Source: Aliishimia ponticola
Lineage (GTDB): Bacteria > Pseudomonadota > Alphaproteobacteria > Rhodobacterales > Rhodobacteraceae
Reading direction: 5' to 3'
Assembly: GCF_004803475.1 (NCBI RefSeq)
Contig: NZ_SRKY01000001.1
Coordinates: 186,001-250,000 of the forward strand
Length of the DNA stretch: 64,000 nucleotides
Made by a program: the position numbers and the translations under genes. Within the stretch, counting starts at the first letter, position 1. Each line of letters starts with the position of its first letter. This document shows, one piece after another, positions 7,886 to 16,723 of the stretch. The notes under the pieces were generated by a model. That model made no database searches, was not told the origin of the DNA, and saw nothing but the letters and a program-made list of their open reading frames with translations.

Positions 7886-8829
7886 TCGCCCAAATGCTTC
7901 GCGTGACCGAAAAAGAAGCGCTGACCCCGCTTGTGACCCGTTTTCGCTTTGAACATCCCGATGGCGCGCCGCTGCCGCTCTTTTCCGGCGGGGCGCATGT
8001 GGTGGTCGAAATGCCCTATGGCGACATGCTGCGCCGCAACGCCTATTCGCTGATCTCTGCCCCTGATGACGGGTCGGGCTATGAGATCGCAGTGCGGCGC
8101 GAAGATAACGGGCGCGGCGGGTCGCGCTTCATGCATGGCAATGTCGCGACCGGCGACCTGATGGCCGTGACAAGCCCGTTCAACCTGTTTTCGCTGGACC
8201 TGCGCGCGCGCAAGCACGTGTTGATCGCAGGCGGCATCGGGATCACGCCCTTCCTGTCGCAGCTGCACCAATTGTCCCGGATGCAGGTGCCGTTCGAACT
8301 GCATTACGCGGCCCGCAGCCGGGAAGAGGCCGCAGGGCTGACCTTTTTGCCCAGCCTGCCGCATATCCACCTGCATATCAGCAACGAGGGCAACCGGATG
8401 GACCTTGGCGCGATCCTCAGCGGGCAACCCTTGGGCACCCATGTCTATACCTGTGGCCCCGAAGGGCTGATCGCTGCGGTGGAAGATGCGGCCCGGCGCC
8501 ATGGCTGGCCCGCCGCCGCGCTTCATTCCGAAGCGTTCCTGTCGCCGCCGCCGGGCAAGCCGTTCAAGGTCACGCTGGCGCGCTCGGGCCAGACGCTGAC
8601 GGTCGGCCCGCATCAAAGCCTTCTCGAAGCGTTGGAAGCCGCCAGGATCGACATCCCATGGAGCTGCCGTGGCGGCGCCTGCGGCCAATGCGAGACCGCC
8701 GTGACCTCGTGCAAGGGCCGGATCGAGCATAACGACCACTGGCTCAGCGACGATGACTGCGCCGCCCAGACCAAGATCATGCCCTGCGTCTCTCGTTTCG
8801 AGGGGCAGGAACTCATCATTGACCGATAG
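7882..8829 (+). CDS. dmmB: Dimethylamine monooxygenase reductase subunit DmmB (FNR-type with 2Fe-2S domain)
   Basis: This 315-aa phthalate-dioxygenase-reductase-like flavoprotein has a flavin motif RNAYSLIS (about residues 52-59), a nucleotide-binding GGIGITP (about 118-124) and a C-terminal plant-type ferredoxin cluster site CRGGACGQC with a distal Cys. It should pass electrons from NAD(P)H through flavin and iron-sulfur to the heme subunit DmmC. The start at 7882 overlaps the dmmA stop, and the downstream dmmC start is 9 nt away. Confidence 0.87.
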   Translation: MIAQMLRVTEKEALTPLVTRFRFEHPDGAPLPLFSGGAHVVVEMPYGDMLRRNAYSLISAPDDGSGYEIAVRREDNGRGGSRFMHGNVATGDLMAVTSPFNLFSLDLRARKHVLIAGGIGITPFLSQLHQLSRMQVPFELHYAARSREEAAGLTFLPSLPHIHLHISNEGNRMDLGAILSGQPLGTHVYTCGPEGLIAAVEDAARRHGWPAAALHSEAFLSPPPGKPFKVTLARSGQTLTVGPHQSLLEALEAARIDIPWSCRGGACGQCETAVTSCKGRIEHNDHWLSDDDCAAQTKIMPCVSRFEGQELIIDR

Positions 8830-8838
8830 GAGGCTGCG

Positions 8839-9918
8839 ATGACCATCCAGTTCAACGACGAAACCTTCCGCGATGATTACACCTTCTTCAACTCTCCCGT
8901 CGCCATCGCCCGGTTCCCGTTCCCCTTCGACAAGGACGACTACATGTATTCGGTCAACATGGAACCCCATGAGACCGGGCCGGAGGGCACGCCCTTTGAC
9001 GTGCGCTTTGACGTGGACGAACATTATGTCAGCGAAATGCGCGACCGGGCGATCACGCTCGACGAAGACCCGCTGCGCTGCCAGTCGCTGCCGCATATGG
9101 AACTGGCGGGCTGGGATTTGCTGGAACTGATCATGGTGTCCAAGGCGGCGGATTATCCCGACCTGTTCACGCTGAACCGCGACGGCGATCGCTGGCACTG
9201 GATCAACAAGCCCTTGGGGATCGAACAACGCTTTACCTTCGGCGATCCCACGACGCTGCCCTATGGGCCGATGGAATACATCACCCGGCAGGCCCAAGGC
9301 GATTTCGCCGTGCTGGACCAGCGCGAGGACAATCTGTGGATGGATGCCGGTATGGTCACCAGCCAGGCGGATTGGAGCCTTGATTTCGACATCGGCATGA
9401 ACTTCTTCGAATGGCATGCACCGGTGCCCAAGGCGCATGAAATGGGCGTCTTCCAGCGGGCGTTGAAATTCCTCATGCATGTCAATCAGGACACTCCGGC
9501 GCGGCGGCTGAACTGGACCATGACGGTCAATCCCCGGCTGGATACCAGCCCGGAAAACTACCACAAATGGGGCCCGGAAAAGCGCACGATCACGCCAGAG
9601 AATGTCGGGCAAAAACAGTATCTTCGGGTCGAACTTCAAACCTTCTGGCGGTTGCCGCGATCGAACGCGCTGGCTTTTCCGATCCGCTGTTATCTGATCA
9701 ATCTGGAAGACCTGACAAGCGTGCCCAAATGGGGGCGCCGCCTGCACCGTGTCCTGCGCGATCTGCCCGATGAACTGGCCGATTACAAAGGCTTTGCGGT
9801 GAACCGCCCGGTGATCGTGGAGTACCTGTCGAAATTCGACGATGGCGCGCCCACCTCGGCGGGCATCTACCCGGACGAAACCGACGTGGCGCTGAACAAG
9901 GTACCAGCCCGCGTTTAA
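8839..9918 (+). CDS. dmmC: Dimethylamine monooxygenase heme subunit DmmC (DUF3445, HODM alpha-like)
   Basis: The 359-aa protein belongs to the DUF3445 / heme-dependent oxidative N-demethylase alpha family, whose PAS-like fold binds heme and hydroxylates secondary amines. It would demethylate dimethylamine to monomethylamine and formaldehyde. Family traits visible are the AIARFPFPFD opening, the RCQSLPHMELAGWDLLEL block and the EL-TFWRLPRSNALAFPIR segment. AGGAGGC precedes the ATG. It closes the dmmDABC set with nearly no gaps. Confidence 0.87.
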   Translation: MTIQFNDETFRDDYTFFNSPVAIARFPFPFDKDDYMYSVNMEPHETGPEGTPFDVRFDVDEHYVSEMRDRAITLDEDPLRCQSLPHMELAGWDLLELIMVSKAADYPDLFTLNRDGDRWHWINKPLGIEQRFTFGDPTTLPYGPMEYITRQAQGDFAVLDQREDNLWMDAGMVTSQADWSLDFDIGMNFFEWHAPVPKAHEMGVFQRALKFLMHVNQDTPARRLNWTMTVNPRLDTSPENYHKWGPEKRTITPENVGQKQYLRVELQTFWRLPRSNALAFPIRCYLINLEDLTSVPKWGRRLHRVLRDLPDELADYKGFAVNRPVIVEYLSKFDDGAPTSAGIYPDETDVALNKVPARV

Positions 9919-9936
9919 GGGCCCCCGTTTAAGGGC
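9912..9936. repeat. Short tandem duplication at the dmmC stop
   Basis: CGTTTAAGGGC occurs at 9912-9922 and again at 9926-9936 (14-nt period). The first copy contains the dmmC stop codon TAA. It looks like a slippage duplication, with no evident function. Confidence 0.6.
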
Positions 9937-9983
9937 GCCCGGCGGGGCGGTGTGACGAAAATCATCAAGGAAAGGGTGCCGCG

Positions 9984-10307
9984 ATGGCGTGGTTGATCTT
10001 GTGTATTGCGGGACTTTTGGAAATCGGCTGGACGATGGGGCTGAAACTGTCGGACGGTTTCACCAAACTGGTGCCGACGATCCTGACGCTGGCGCTGGCG
10101 ATGTTCAGCATTTACCTTGTCAGCCTGTCCGCGCGCTCCATCCCCGTTGGCACCGCCTATGCGGTCTGGGCCGGGGTCGGCGCAGTGGGGACGGTGATTT
10201 TCGGCATCATCATCTTCGCCGAGCCTGTGTCCATCGCGCGCTTTGCCTGTGTCGGTCTGATCGTCGCGGGTATCATCGGGCTGAAGCTGGTGGATGGCAG
10301 TGCCTGA
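9984..10307 (+). CDS. sugE: Small multidrug resistance (SugE/Gdx-type) exporter
   Basis: This 107-aa protein has four hydrophobic helices. It opens with LEIGWTMGLK around the essential Glu13 of SMR transporters, and the SugE/Gdx subtype is indicated by the Trp and GLK context. The subtype exports guanidinium or small quaternary cations as an antiparallel dimer with proton exchange. AAGGAAAGGG precedes the ATG. It lies 65 nt after dmmC on the same strand, so it may be co-transcribed with the methylated-amine genes. I found no guanidine riboswitch in front of it. The substrate is unknown. Confidence 0.85.
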   Translation: MAWLILCIAGLLEIGWTMGLKLSDGFTKLVPTILTLALAMFSIYLVSLSARSIPVGTAYAVWAGVGAVGTVIFGIIIFAEPVSIARFACVGLIVAGIIGLKLVDGSA

Positions 10308-10319
10308 GTGGCGCTGGGG

Positions 10320-11069
10320 TCAGGCCAGCGCGGCGGTCAATGCGACAAGGCCCAACGTCTCTGACACCGCCTGAACCGTGCCCAGAACGTCGCCGGTCTG
10401 GCCCTTGATCCGCCGCTGGGCCAGTGCTGCAACGGCTGCGGCACCAAGGCCCATCGCGATCAACGCTCCAAGGGCGGGCGGGCCAAGCAGAACGGCCAGC
10501 ACCGCGCCCGACACTGCCCCGGGGACAAGCGCCCCGGCAGCCGGGCCTGCCGCCCCGTGGCCCAGCCCATCACGGCGCGCGGCGGGCATCCAGACCAGCG
10601 CGGCCAGCATCAATACCCGGCTGAAAACACCGGTGAACAGCAACGCCAAAAGGGCAGGGCCGGTCGCGATTTCGGCCAGAGCCACGGTTTTCAGGGACAG
10701 TGCGAAAACCAGCGCCACGACGCCGTAACTGCCGATCCGGCTGTCGCGCATGATCTCAAGGCAATGGTCGCGGTCGCGCCCACCGCCCAGCCCGTCGGCG
10801 CAATCGGCCAGCCCGTCCTCATGCAGCGCACCGGTGCTCAGCACCATCGCAGCCAGCGCAACGAGGGCCCCCAGAAGCGGCGTCAGTCCCATGAACAGGG
10901 CCGCGTGCAAGACGGCCCAGCCGATGCCGCCGGTCACCAGACCGACAAGGGGATAGGCCCATGCCGCTTGCGCCAAGCGCGGTGCCGGGTCGGGCAGATG
11001 CCCCATCGGAATCCGGGTCAGCATCATCATGGCAAGCCGCGCTTCGTGGATGCGGCGCGCCGCGCTCAT
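10320..11069 (-). CDS. cobS: Adenosylcobinamide-GDP ribazoletransferase (cobalamin synthase)
   Basis: The 249-aa polytopic membrane enzyme joins adenosylcobinamide-GDP and alpha-ribazole to give adenosylcobalamin. The signature HEDGLADCADGLGGG with RDSRIGSYG is present at about residues 79-115, and many Ala/Leu-rich helices follow. This is CobV in Pseudomonas nomenclature. The ATG at 11069 overlaps the cobT stop by 4 nt, so cobU-cobT-cobS form one minus-strand unit converging on sugE. Confidence 0.92.
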   Translation of the reverse strand: MSAARRIHEARLAMMMLTRIPMGHLPDPAPRLAQAAWAYPLVGLVTGGIGWAVLHAALFMGLTPLLGALVALAAMVLSTGALHEDGLADCADGLGGGRDRDHCLEIMRDSRIGSYGVVALVFALSLKTVALAEIATGPALLALLFTGVFSRVLMLAALVWMPAARRDGLGHGAAGPAAGALVPGAVSGAVLAVLLGPPALGALIAMGLGAAAVAALAQRRIKGQTGDVLGTVQAVSETLGLVALTAALA

Positions 11070-12082
11070 CCGCCTGCGACCCCGGCCTCGGCAAAGGTGG
11101 CCATGCCGCTGTGACAGGCCAGCGCACCACGCAGGATGGACAGCGCCAGCGCCGCGCCGGAACCTTCGCCAAGCGCCATGTCGAGCGCGAGGATCGGCTC
11201 CTTGCCCAAGGACGCGCAAAGATGGCGATGGCCCGGCTCGCGGCTGGCATGACCGATCAGGCAGTGATCGAGAAAGGCAGGGTCGGCCACGTGCAGCGGC
11301 GCGACGGCGGCGGTGCAGATGAACCCGTCCAGCAGGACCGGGATGCGGGCCGCGCGGGCGGCCAAAACCGCGCCGCAGATCGCCGCCTGTTCGCGCCCGC
11401 CAAGCGCGGCCAGCTGCGTCAGGCCCGATGTCGCCGCATGGCGCGCCACCGCGGTCGCCACGACGCTGGCCTTATGCGCGATACCTGCCGCGTCCGACCC
11501 GGTGCCCGCACCGACCCAATCGGCGGCCGCGCCGCCAAAGGCGCCATTGGCCAGCGCTGCGGCCACGGTCGAATTGCCGATCCCCATCTCGCCAAGGATC
11601 AGGACATCGGCCTTGGGGTCGACCGCCTCTGCGCCGCGCCGCATCGCATCGAGGCACTCGGCCTCGGACATGGCCGGGCTTTCAGTGAAATCGGCGGTCG
11701 GATTATCGAGGTCCAGCGCGATGACCGAAAGCTGCGCGCCCGAAACGCCGCAAAGCTGGTTGATCGCCGCGCCGCCCGCTTCGAAATTCGCGACCATCTG
11801 CGCGGTCACTTCCTGCGGGAACGGGTTCACGCCCTGCGCGCAGACCCCGTGATTGCCCGCGAAAACAAGGGCTTGCGCCGAGGTGATCGCCGGTTTCGCG
11901 TCGCCCTGCCAGCCCGCCATGAAGATCGCCAAATCCTCCAGTCGGCCAAGCGATCCGGGCGGCTTGGTCAGTTCCGCCTGCCGCGCGCGCGCCGCGTCGA
12001 TGGCGGCTTGGTCGGGCAGGGGCAGATCCTTTGCGAACCCGGAAACGGAGGCAAAGCTGTCAAAGCGCAAGGGAGATGTCAT
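11066..12082 (-). CDS. cobT: Nicotinate-nucleotide-dimethylbenzimidazole phosphoribosyltransferase
   Basis: This 338-aa enzyme makes alpha-ribazole phosphate from NaMN and dimethylbenzimidazole for the lower cobalamin ligand. Family blocks include TKPPGSLGRLE (about 39-49), the FAGNHGV segment, LGEMGIGNST (about 164-173), and LGEGSGAAL followed by ATFAEAGV near the C-terminus. It is CobU in Pseudomonas nomenclature and is not the cobaltochelatase CobT. It overlaps cobS and cobU by 4 nt each. Confidence 0.94.
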   Translation of the reverse strand: MTSPLRFDSFASVSGFAKDLPLPDQAAIDAARARQAELTKPPGSLGRLEDLAIFMAGWQGDAKPAITSAQALVFAGNHGVCAQGVNPFPQEVTAQMVANFEAGGAAINQLCGVSGAQLSVIALDLDNPTADFTESPAMSEAECLDAMRRGAEAVDPKADVLILGEMGIGNSTVAAALANGAFGGAAADWVGAGTGSDAAGIAHKASVVATAVARHAATSGLTQLAALGGREQAAICGAVLAARAARIPVLLDGFICTAAVAPLHVADPAFLDHCLIGHASREPGHRHLCASLGKEPILALDMALGEGSGAALALSILRGALACHSGMATFAEAGVAGG

Positions 12083-12591
12083 GTAGGTTTGACCTTAATT
12101 GGGTGGCCTGCCACGCATAGCCAGAGTTCATCGCACGCAGTGGCTACGTGCTGGTTCATCAGACCGGCGGCATCGCGAAATCTGCGCGCCAGTCGGTTTT
12201 CGGGGACGATGCCCGCGCCGACCTCGTTGGTGACGAAGATCACCGGAGAGCTCTGCCGCGCAAGGCTGTGCAACAGCGCATCCGTCTGCGCGGCCACGTC
12301 GCGTTCCGCGAACATCAGGTTGGACAGCCACAGCGTCAGGCAATCGACCAGACGTGGCCCTTGCCCATCGCTGCGATCCAGCGCTTCGCTCAGATCGAGA
12401 GGCGCGGTCAGCGTCGTCCATTCCGCGCCGCGACGGCTTTGATGCAGCGCGATCCGGTCGGCCATTTCGGCGTCATGCGCATCGGCCGTGGCGATGTAAA
12501 TCGCGGGCGCACCAAGGGCCAGAGTCATGCGCTCTGCCAAGGTGCTTTTGCCCGAACGGGCGCCGCCGGTGATCAGTATCGACTTTCCCAT
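12079..12591 (-). CDS. cobU: Adenosylcobinamide kinase / guanylyltransferase
   Basis: The 170-aa bifunctional enzyme phosphorylates adenosylcobinamide and transfers GMP to it. The Walker A motif is GGARSGKS (residues 9-16), DCLTLWLSN follows at about 83-91, and VTNEVGAGIVPENRLAR sits at about 120-136. It is CobP in Pseudomonas nomenclature. The ATG at 12591 is preferred because the protein aligns with the family from residue 1; the open frame upstream is antisense to the phosphatase gene. It is divergent from that gene across 44 nt. Confidence 0.93.
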   Translation of the reverse strand: MGKSILITGGARSGKSTLAERMTLALGAPAIYIATADAHDAEMADRIALHQSRRGAEWTTLTAPLDLSEALDRSDGQGPRLVDCLTLWLSNLMFAERDVAAQTDALLHSLARQSSPVIFVTNEVGAGIVPENRLARRFRDAAGLMNQHVATACDELWLCVAGHPIKVKPT

Positions 12592-12635
12592 GGCTGCGTG
12601 ACAAAGCAGAAACGAAAGAAAGAGGGAAGAGCACT

Positions 12636-13220
12636 TTGACCCCGATCGCGCGCGATGAACTGATCCTTCTGCGCCACGCCCCCGCCGATCATGGCGGGCG
12701 GCTGTGCGGGCGGACTGATGTGGCCGCCTGTCTTCCGGGCGAGGAGGTACTGGCCCCGCTGCGCGCGCGTCTGGCCGGGGCGCAGGTCGTGACAAGCCCC
12801 GCGCTGCGCTGCCAGGCCACTGCGCAGGCGCTTTTCCCCGACCGGACCATTCCGCAAGACCCCCGCCTGTGGGAACAGGATTTCGGCACGGATGATGGGC
12901 GCGCCTTTTGCGATTTGCCCGATCTTGGCCCGCTGACGACCGAGGAACTGGCCCGCCATGCGGCCCCGGAGGGGGAGAGCTTTCTGGACATGACAGCCCG
13001 GATCGACCCCGCCTTGATGGCCTATGCGGCATCGGTGCAGGCGGAAGGGCCGATGGTGCTGGTGGCCCATGCGGGCACCGCGCGCGCGGCGCTCGGGATC
13101 GCGATGGGGCACCCGGCGCTGGCGCTGAAATTCGAAATTGCGCCCCTGTCGCTGGTGCGGCTGCGCTGCTTTGCGCAGGGGTTTTCGGTGATCGCGGTGA
13201 ATGAGGGCGGCGTGACATGA
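12636..13220 (+). CDS. Histidine phosphatase family protein (alpha-ribazole-phosphatase-like)
   Basis: This 194-aa phosphoglycerate-mutase-fold protein has LLRHAPAD (the RH catalytic motif, about residues 10-17), SPALRCQATA and a second histidine in LVAHAGTARA. In this position it most likely dephosphorylates alpha-ribazole phosphate or adenosylcobalamin phosphate, as CobC does in Salmonella. The start is a TTG at 12636 after a purine-rich GAAAGAGGGAAGA. The stop overlaps the cobD start by 4 nt (ATGA). The exact substrate is inferred from context. Confidence 0.8.
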   Translation: MTPIARDELILLRHAPADHGGRLCGRTDVAACLPGEEVLAPLRARLAGAQVVTSPALRCQATAQALFPDRTIPQDPRLWEQDFGTDDGRAFCDLPDLGPLTTEELARHAAPEGESFLDMTARIDPALMAYAASVQAEGPMVLVAHAGTARAALGIAMGHPALALKFEIAPLSLVRLRCFAQGFSVIAVNEGGVT

Positions 13221-14158
13221 GCTTTGCGGCGATGATGATCGTGGCCTGCGCGCTGGATGCGGTGCTGGGTTGGCCGGGCAGGCTTTACGCACGGATTGGC
13301 CACCCGGTCACATGGATCGGCGCGCTGATTTCCGGGCTGGAGCGGCGGCTCAATTCCGGGGCCGCATCGCGCCGGATCGGGGCAGGGGCCGTGACCACCG
13401 TAGCCGTTGTCGGGGTGACCGCTGCGCTGGCCCTCGCGGTGCAGGCGCTGCTGCCCGATGGCGCGGTCGGCGTGGTTCTTGGCGGGGTGCTGGCATGGCC
13501 TTTCGTGGCGCTGCGGTCGATGCATGACCACGTCAAAGCGGTGGCAACCCCCTTGGCCGCAGGCGATCTGCAAGGCGCGCGCCATGCGGTGTCGATGATC
13601 GTGGGGCGCGATCCCACCAAGCTGGATGCCGCCGGTGTCGCCCGCGGCGCGATGGAAAGCCTGGCGGAAAACACCTCTGACGGGATTGTCGCGCCCGTGT
13701 TCTGGGGCGCGGTTGCCGGATTGCCCGGTCTTGCAGCGTATAAGGCGATCAACACGCTCGATTCGATGATCGGCCACCGCAATGCCCGCTATGACGCGTT
13801 CGGCAAGGTGGCGGCGCGGCTGGACGATCTGGTCAACCTGATCCCGGCGCGTCTGACCGGCGCGCTTTTCGTGCTGGTGTCGGGCCGCGCGCGTGATGCC
13901 GCGCGGGTGATGTGGCGCGATGCAGGTCATCACCGGTCCCCCAATGCAGGCTGGCCCGAAGGCGCGATGGCCGGGGCGTTGCAGGTGCGTTTGTCCGGGC
14001 CGCGCGTCTATGGCGACCGTATCGCAGAAGAGCCATGGGTGAATGCCGGGGCACCGGACCCCTCGGCCATGGATTTGGCGCGCGGGCTGCGGCTGTATCG
14101 CCGCGCGATGTTGGCCATGGTGGCACTGCTGGCGCTGGCGGGGCTGGCCGGGCTATAG
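13217..14158 (+). CDS. cobD: Adenosylcobinamide-phosphate synthase CobD/CbiB
   Basis: This 313-aa membrane enzyme attaches the aminopropanol (phosphate) arm to adenosylcobyric acid. Family features are GHPVTWIG (about 27-34), IVGRDPTKLD, ESLAENTSDGIVAPVFW (about 148-164) and the INTLDSMIGHRN block. Several hydrophobic helices are evident. The L-threonine-phosphate decarboxylase gene that often adjoins it is absent. The next gene (cobQ) converges from the minus strand. Confidence 0.93.
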   Translation: MSFAAMMIVACALDAVLGWPGRLYARIGHPVTWIGALISGLERRLNSGAASRRIGAGAVTTVAVVGVTAALALAVQALLPDGAVGVVLGGVLAWPFVALRSMHDHVKAVATPLAAGDLQGARHAVSMIVGRDPTKLDAAGVARGAMESLAENTSDGIVAPVFWGAVAGLPGLAAYKAINTLDSMIGHRNARYDAFGKVAARLDDLVNLIPARLTGALFVLVSGRARDAARVMWRDAGHHRSPNAGWPEGAMAGALQVRLSGPRVYGDRIAEEPWVNAGAPDPSAMDLARGLRLYRRAMLAMVALLALAGLAGL

Positions 14159-14173
14159 GCACGTGGCCGGGGA

Positions 14174-15658
14174 TCACCCGGTCTTGGCGTCCCGGCCCAA
14201 GCAGGCCGTCGGCTCCCGCGCGGCATCCAGCAAAGCGTCCACGTCCAGATGCCGTTCCAGATGATCGGCAAGCGCGTCCAGCGTCGCCTCCACACTGGCG
14301 GTGTAACGCGCCTCGGACCGGGTGCCGAAACCGGACAGGAAAGCCGCGCGGAAGCCGTCGTCGGAAAACATGCCATGCAGATAGCTGCCCATGATGCGCC
14401 CATCGGCAGACACCGCGCCCTCCGGCATTTGCGCCACATGGGCGAAGGGGCGGTCCCGGTCCGGGCCGGTGCTTTCGCCGATATGGATTTCATAGCCCTG
14501 AAACCCCGCACCGCTGGCGCAATGGGTGGCGGTGATCTGAGTCAGATGCTTGCTTTGGGTCATGACGGTATCGATCTGCAGCAGGCCCAGACCGCTATCG
14601 GTGCCTGCGTCGCCTTCGATCCCATCGAGGTCGGCCACGCTGCGGCCCAGCATCTGATAGCCGCCGCAAATGCCCAACACATGCCCGCCACGGCGCACAT
14701 GCGCGGCAATGTCCACATCCCAGCCCTGCGCACGCAAGAAAGCCAGATCGCCGCGCGTGGATTTGGTGCCGGGCAGGATCACCAGATCGGCATCGCCGGG
14801 GATCGCTTCGCCCGCCGCCAGCATGGTCAGCCGGACGCCCGGTTCCTGCGCCAGCGGGTCCAGATCGTCGAAATTGGCGATGCGCGACAGGCGCAGGCAG
14901 ACGATATGCAGCCCCGCGCTGCGGGACGGGGCGGCGATGTCCAAGGCATCCTCTGCGGGCAATTTCCACGCATCGGGGAACCACGGGGCCACGCCGAAAC
15001 CGCGCCAGCCGGTCTGATCCTCGATCATCCTGTAGCCGTCATCGAACAGGCTGGGATCGCCCCGAAACTTGTTGATCAAGAACCCCGCGACGCGCGCCGC
15101 ATCGCCCGGATCGATCACCGCCTGCGTGCCGACGATCTGCGCGATGACGCCGCCCCGGTCGATATCGCCCGCCAGAACCACCGGCACCCCGGCCGCTTGG
15201 GCAAAGCCCATATTGGCGATGTCGCCGGCGCGCAGATTGACCTCTGCGGGGCTGCCTGCGCCTTCGACGATCACCAGATCATGGGCAGCGGCGAGGCGGT
15301 GAAAACTCTCCAACACCTTTTCCAGAAGCTGCGGCTTGAGGCGGAAATAGTCGCGCGCCTTGGCAGTCGTCAGCCGCTTGCCCTGCACGATGACCTGCGC
15401 GCCCGTATCCGTTTCGGGTTTGAGCAGGACCGGATTCATATCCGTATGCAGCGCCACCCCGCAGGCCAGCGCCTGCAACGCCTGCGCGCGCCCGATTTCG
15501 CCCCCATCGACCGTCACGGCGGCATTGTTGGACATGTTCTGCGGCTTGAACGGCGCGACGGACAACCCGCGCCGCGTCGCCGCCCTGCACAGCCCCGCCA
15601 CCAGCATGGACTTGCCCACGTTGGAGCCGGTGCCTTGGATCATAAGCGCGCGGGGCAT
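14174..15658 (-). CDS. cobQ: Cobyric acid synthase (glutamine-hydrolysing)
   Basis: The 494-aa enzyme amidates four side chains of adenosylcobyrinic acid a,c-diamide. The N-terminal P-loop-like synthetase domain has GTGSNVGKS (residues 9-17), [12 protein letters not shown] and [12 protein letters not shown]. The C-terminal glutaminase domain has [10 protein letters not shown] with its catalytic Cys and SYLHGMF with the triad His. I start at ATG 15658, where family similarity begins; the frame extends upstream without similarity. The 141-nt gap to cobO carries its leader. Confidence 0.94.
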   Translation of the reverse strand: MPRALMIQGTGSNVGKSMLVAGLCRAATRRGLSVAPFKPQNMSNNAAVTVDGGEIGRAQALQALACGVALHTDMNPVLLKPETDTGAQVIVQGKRLTTAKARDYFRLKPQLLEKVLESFHRLAAAHDLVIVEGAGSPAEVNLRAGDIANMGFAQAAGVPVVLAGDIDRGGVIAQIVGTQAVIDPGDAARVAGFLINKFRGDPSLFDDGYRMIEDQTGWRGFGVAPWFPDAWKLPAEDALDIAAPSRSAGLHIVCLRLSRIANFDDLDPLAQEPGVRLTMLAAGEAIPGDADLVILPGTKSTRGDLAFLRAQGWDVDIAAHVRRGGHVLGICGGYQMLGRSVADLDGIEGDAGTDSGLGLLQIDTVMTQSKHLTQITATHCASGAGFQGYEIHIGESTGPDRDRPFAHVAQMPEGAVSADGRIMGSYLHGMFSDDGFRAAFLSGFGTRSEARYTASVEATLDALADHLERHLDVDALLDAAREPTACLGRDAKTG

Positions 15659-15799
15659 GGCAGTGTCCTTGAAAAAGCGCCCGCAGGGTAACGGCAGGCG
15701 CGTGCCGATGGATCGTCCCTTTTTTCGGTCGCCGCGCCGGATAGTCAAGCAGCCGCTTCGGGGCGGCGCAGGGCGGCGTTCGGCGTCCGGCGGTTCCGC

Positions 15800-16414
15800 C
15801 TAAAACTCCACACCCTTTTGCGCTTTGACGCCCAGATCCTTGAACGGGTGTTTGACCAGCGTCATCTCTGTCACCAGATCGGCGGCCTCGATCAATTCGG
15901 GCTTGGCGTTGCGCCCGGTCAGGCAGACATGGGTCATTTCGGGCTTTTCGTTCATCAGGAAATCAACCACGTCGTCGATATCAAGGTAATCGTAGCGCAG
16001 CGCGATGTTGATCTCGTCCAGCAGCACGAACTGAATTTCGGGGTCGAGGATCTGTTCCTTGGCGATCTTCCAGCCGTTCTGGGCGGCGGCGATGTCGCGG
16101 TCGCGGTCCTGCGTTTCCCAAGTGAACCCTTCGCCAGACACGAAGAAGCGCACCTCATCGGCGAAGCGATCGCGCAGGAACGTCTTTTCGCCGGTGTCCC
16201 AGTTGCCCTTGATGAATTGCACCACCGCGGCGGGCATCCCGTGGGCGATACAGCGCATGACCATGCCGAAACCCGCAGAAGATTTCCCCTTGCCGGTGCC
16301 GGTATGGACCATGATCAGGCCCTTTTCCTCGGTCTTGGTGGCCATCATCTTGTCGCGCGCGGCCTTGATCTTGCGCATCTTCTCATTGTGGCGGGCGGTG
16401 ATGTCATCGGTCAT
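15800..16414 (-). CDS. cobO: Cob(I)yrinic acid a,c-diamide adenosyltransferase
   Basis: This 204-aa P-loop protein adenosylates the corrinoid cobalt. It carries HTGTGKGKSSAGFG (about residues 35-48), the FIKGNWDTGE segment and LLDEINIALRYDYL, all typical of CobO/BtuR. The ATG at 16414 is preceded by AGGGAGA 8 nt away; an upstream in-frame ATG at 16450 lacks such a site. It is divergent from the riboswitch-controlled DUF1636-cobW operon. Confidence 0.94.
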   Translation of the reverse strand: MTDDITARHNEKMRKIKAARDKMMATKTEEKGLIMVHTGTGKGKSSAGFGMVMRCIAHGMPAAVVQFIKGNWDTGEKTFLRDRFADEVRFFVSGEGFTWETQDRDRDIAAAQNGWKIAKEQILDPEIQFVLLDEINIALRYDYLDIDDVVDFLMNEKPEMTHVCLTGRNAKPELIEAADLVTEMTLVKHPFKDLGVKAQKGVEF

Positions 16415-16477
16415 GCTGGGGTCTCCCTGTTCGGGCACCACAGGTGACATTCGCCTTTGGGGCCGTCAATCCGGCAA

Positions 16478-16506
16478 TTGACAAGGGGGCCGGTTCAAGG
16501 CCATTT
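16478..16506 (+). promoter_or_regulatory. Candidate promoter for the riboswitch-led cob operon
   Basis: TTGACA (16478-16483) is a perfect -35 hexamer. A 17-nt spacer leads to CCATTT (16501-16506), a weak -10. A start near 16512 would begin the transcript just at the riboswitch 5' end. Confidence 0.4.
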
Positions 16507-16513
16507 GGCCGCT

Positions 16514-16686
16514 GATGGTTGCGCCGTTTGGCGCATGAAAAGGGAACGTGGTGAAAGTCCACGGCTGCCCCCGCAACTGTAAGCGGTTGCCCCTGTCACA
16601 ACGCCACTGATTGCGGTCCGCCGCTATCGGGAAGGCGACAGGGGGGAAACCCGCGAGCCAGGAGATCTGCCATCCGATGTGCAACA
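16514..16686 (+). promoter_or_regulatory. Cobalamin (adenosylcobalamin) riboswitch
   Basis: The region holds the conserved core in order: the AAAAGGGAA/GTGAAA stretch near 16538-16556, CCCCCGCAACTGTAAGCGG (16568-16586) and the B12 box GAGCCAGGAGATCTGCC (16655-16671). The GC-rich hairpin around 16693-16710 and the AGGAGG ribosome site directly before ATG 16724 suggest translational repression by cobalamin. It would control DUF1636-cobW-cobN and probably the downstream cob genes. Confidence 0.93.
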
Positions 16687-16723
16687 CGAAGTCCCGGGCG
16701 GGGTGCCCCGGAGGAGGAATTGA

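Noticed and set aside
7711-9747. A 678-codon open frame on the minus strand opposite dmmB-dmmC
   Set aside because: It is antisense to two well-supported genes, is low-complexity (Arg/Gly/His/Gln-rich) and has no family features; it arises from GC-rich third positions.
9920-9983. Guanidine riboswitch in front of the SugE-type gene
   Set aside because: The 65-nt gap is too short and lacks guanidine-I/II/III conserved loops.
15720-15725. T-run (TTTTTT) taken as a terminator for cobD/cobQ
   Set aside because: No stem precedes it on the plus strand, and on the minus strand it is an A-run inside the cobQ leader.
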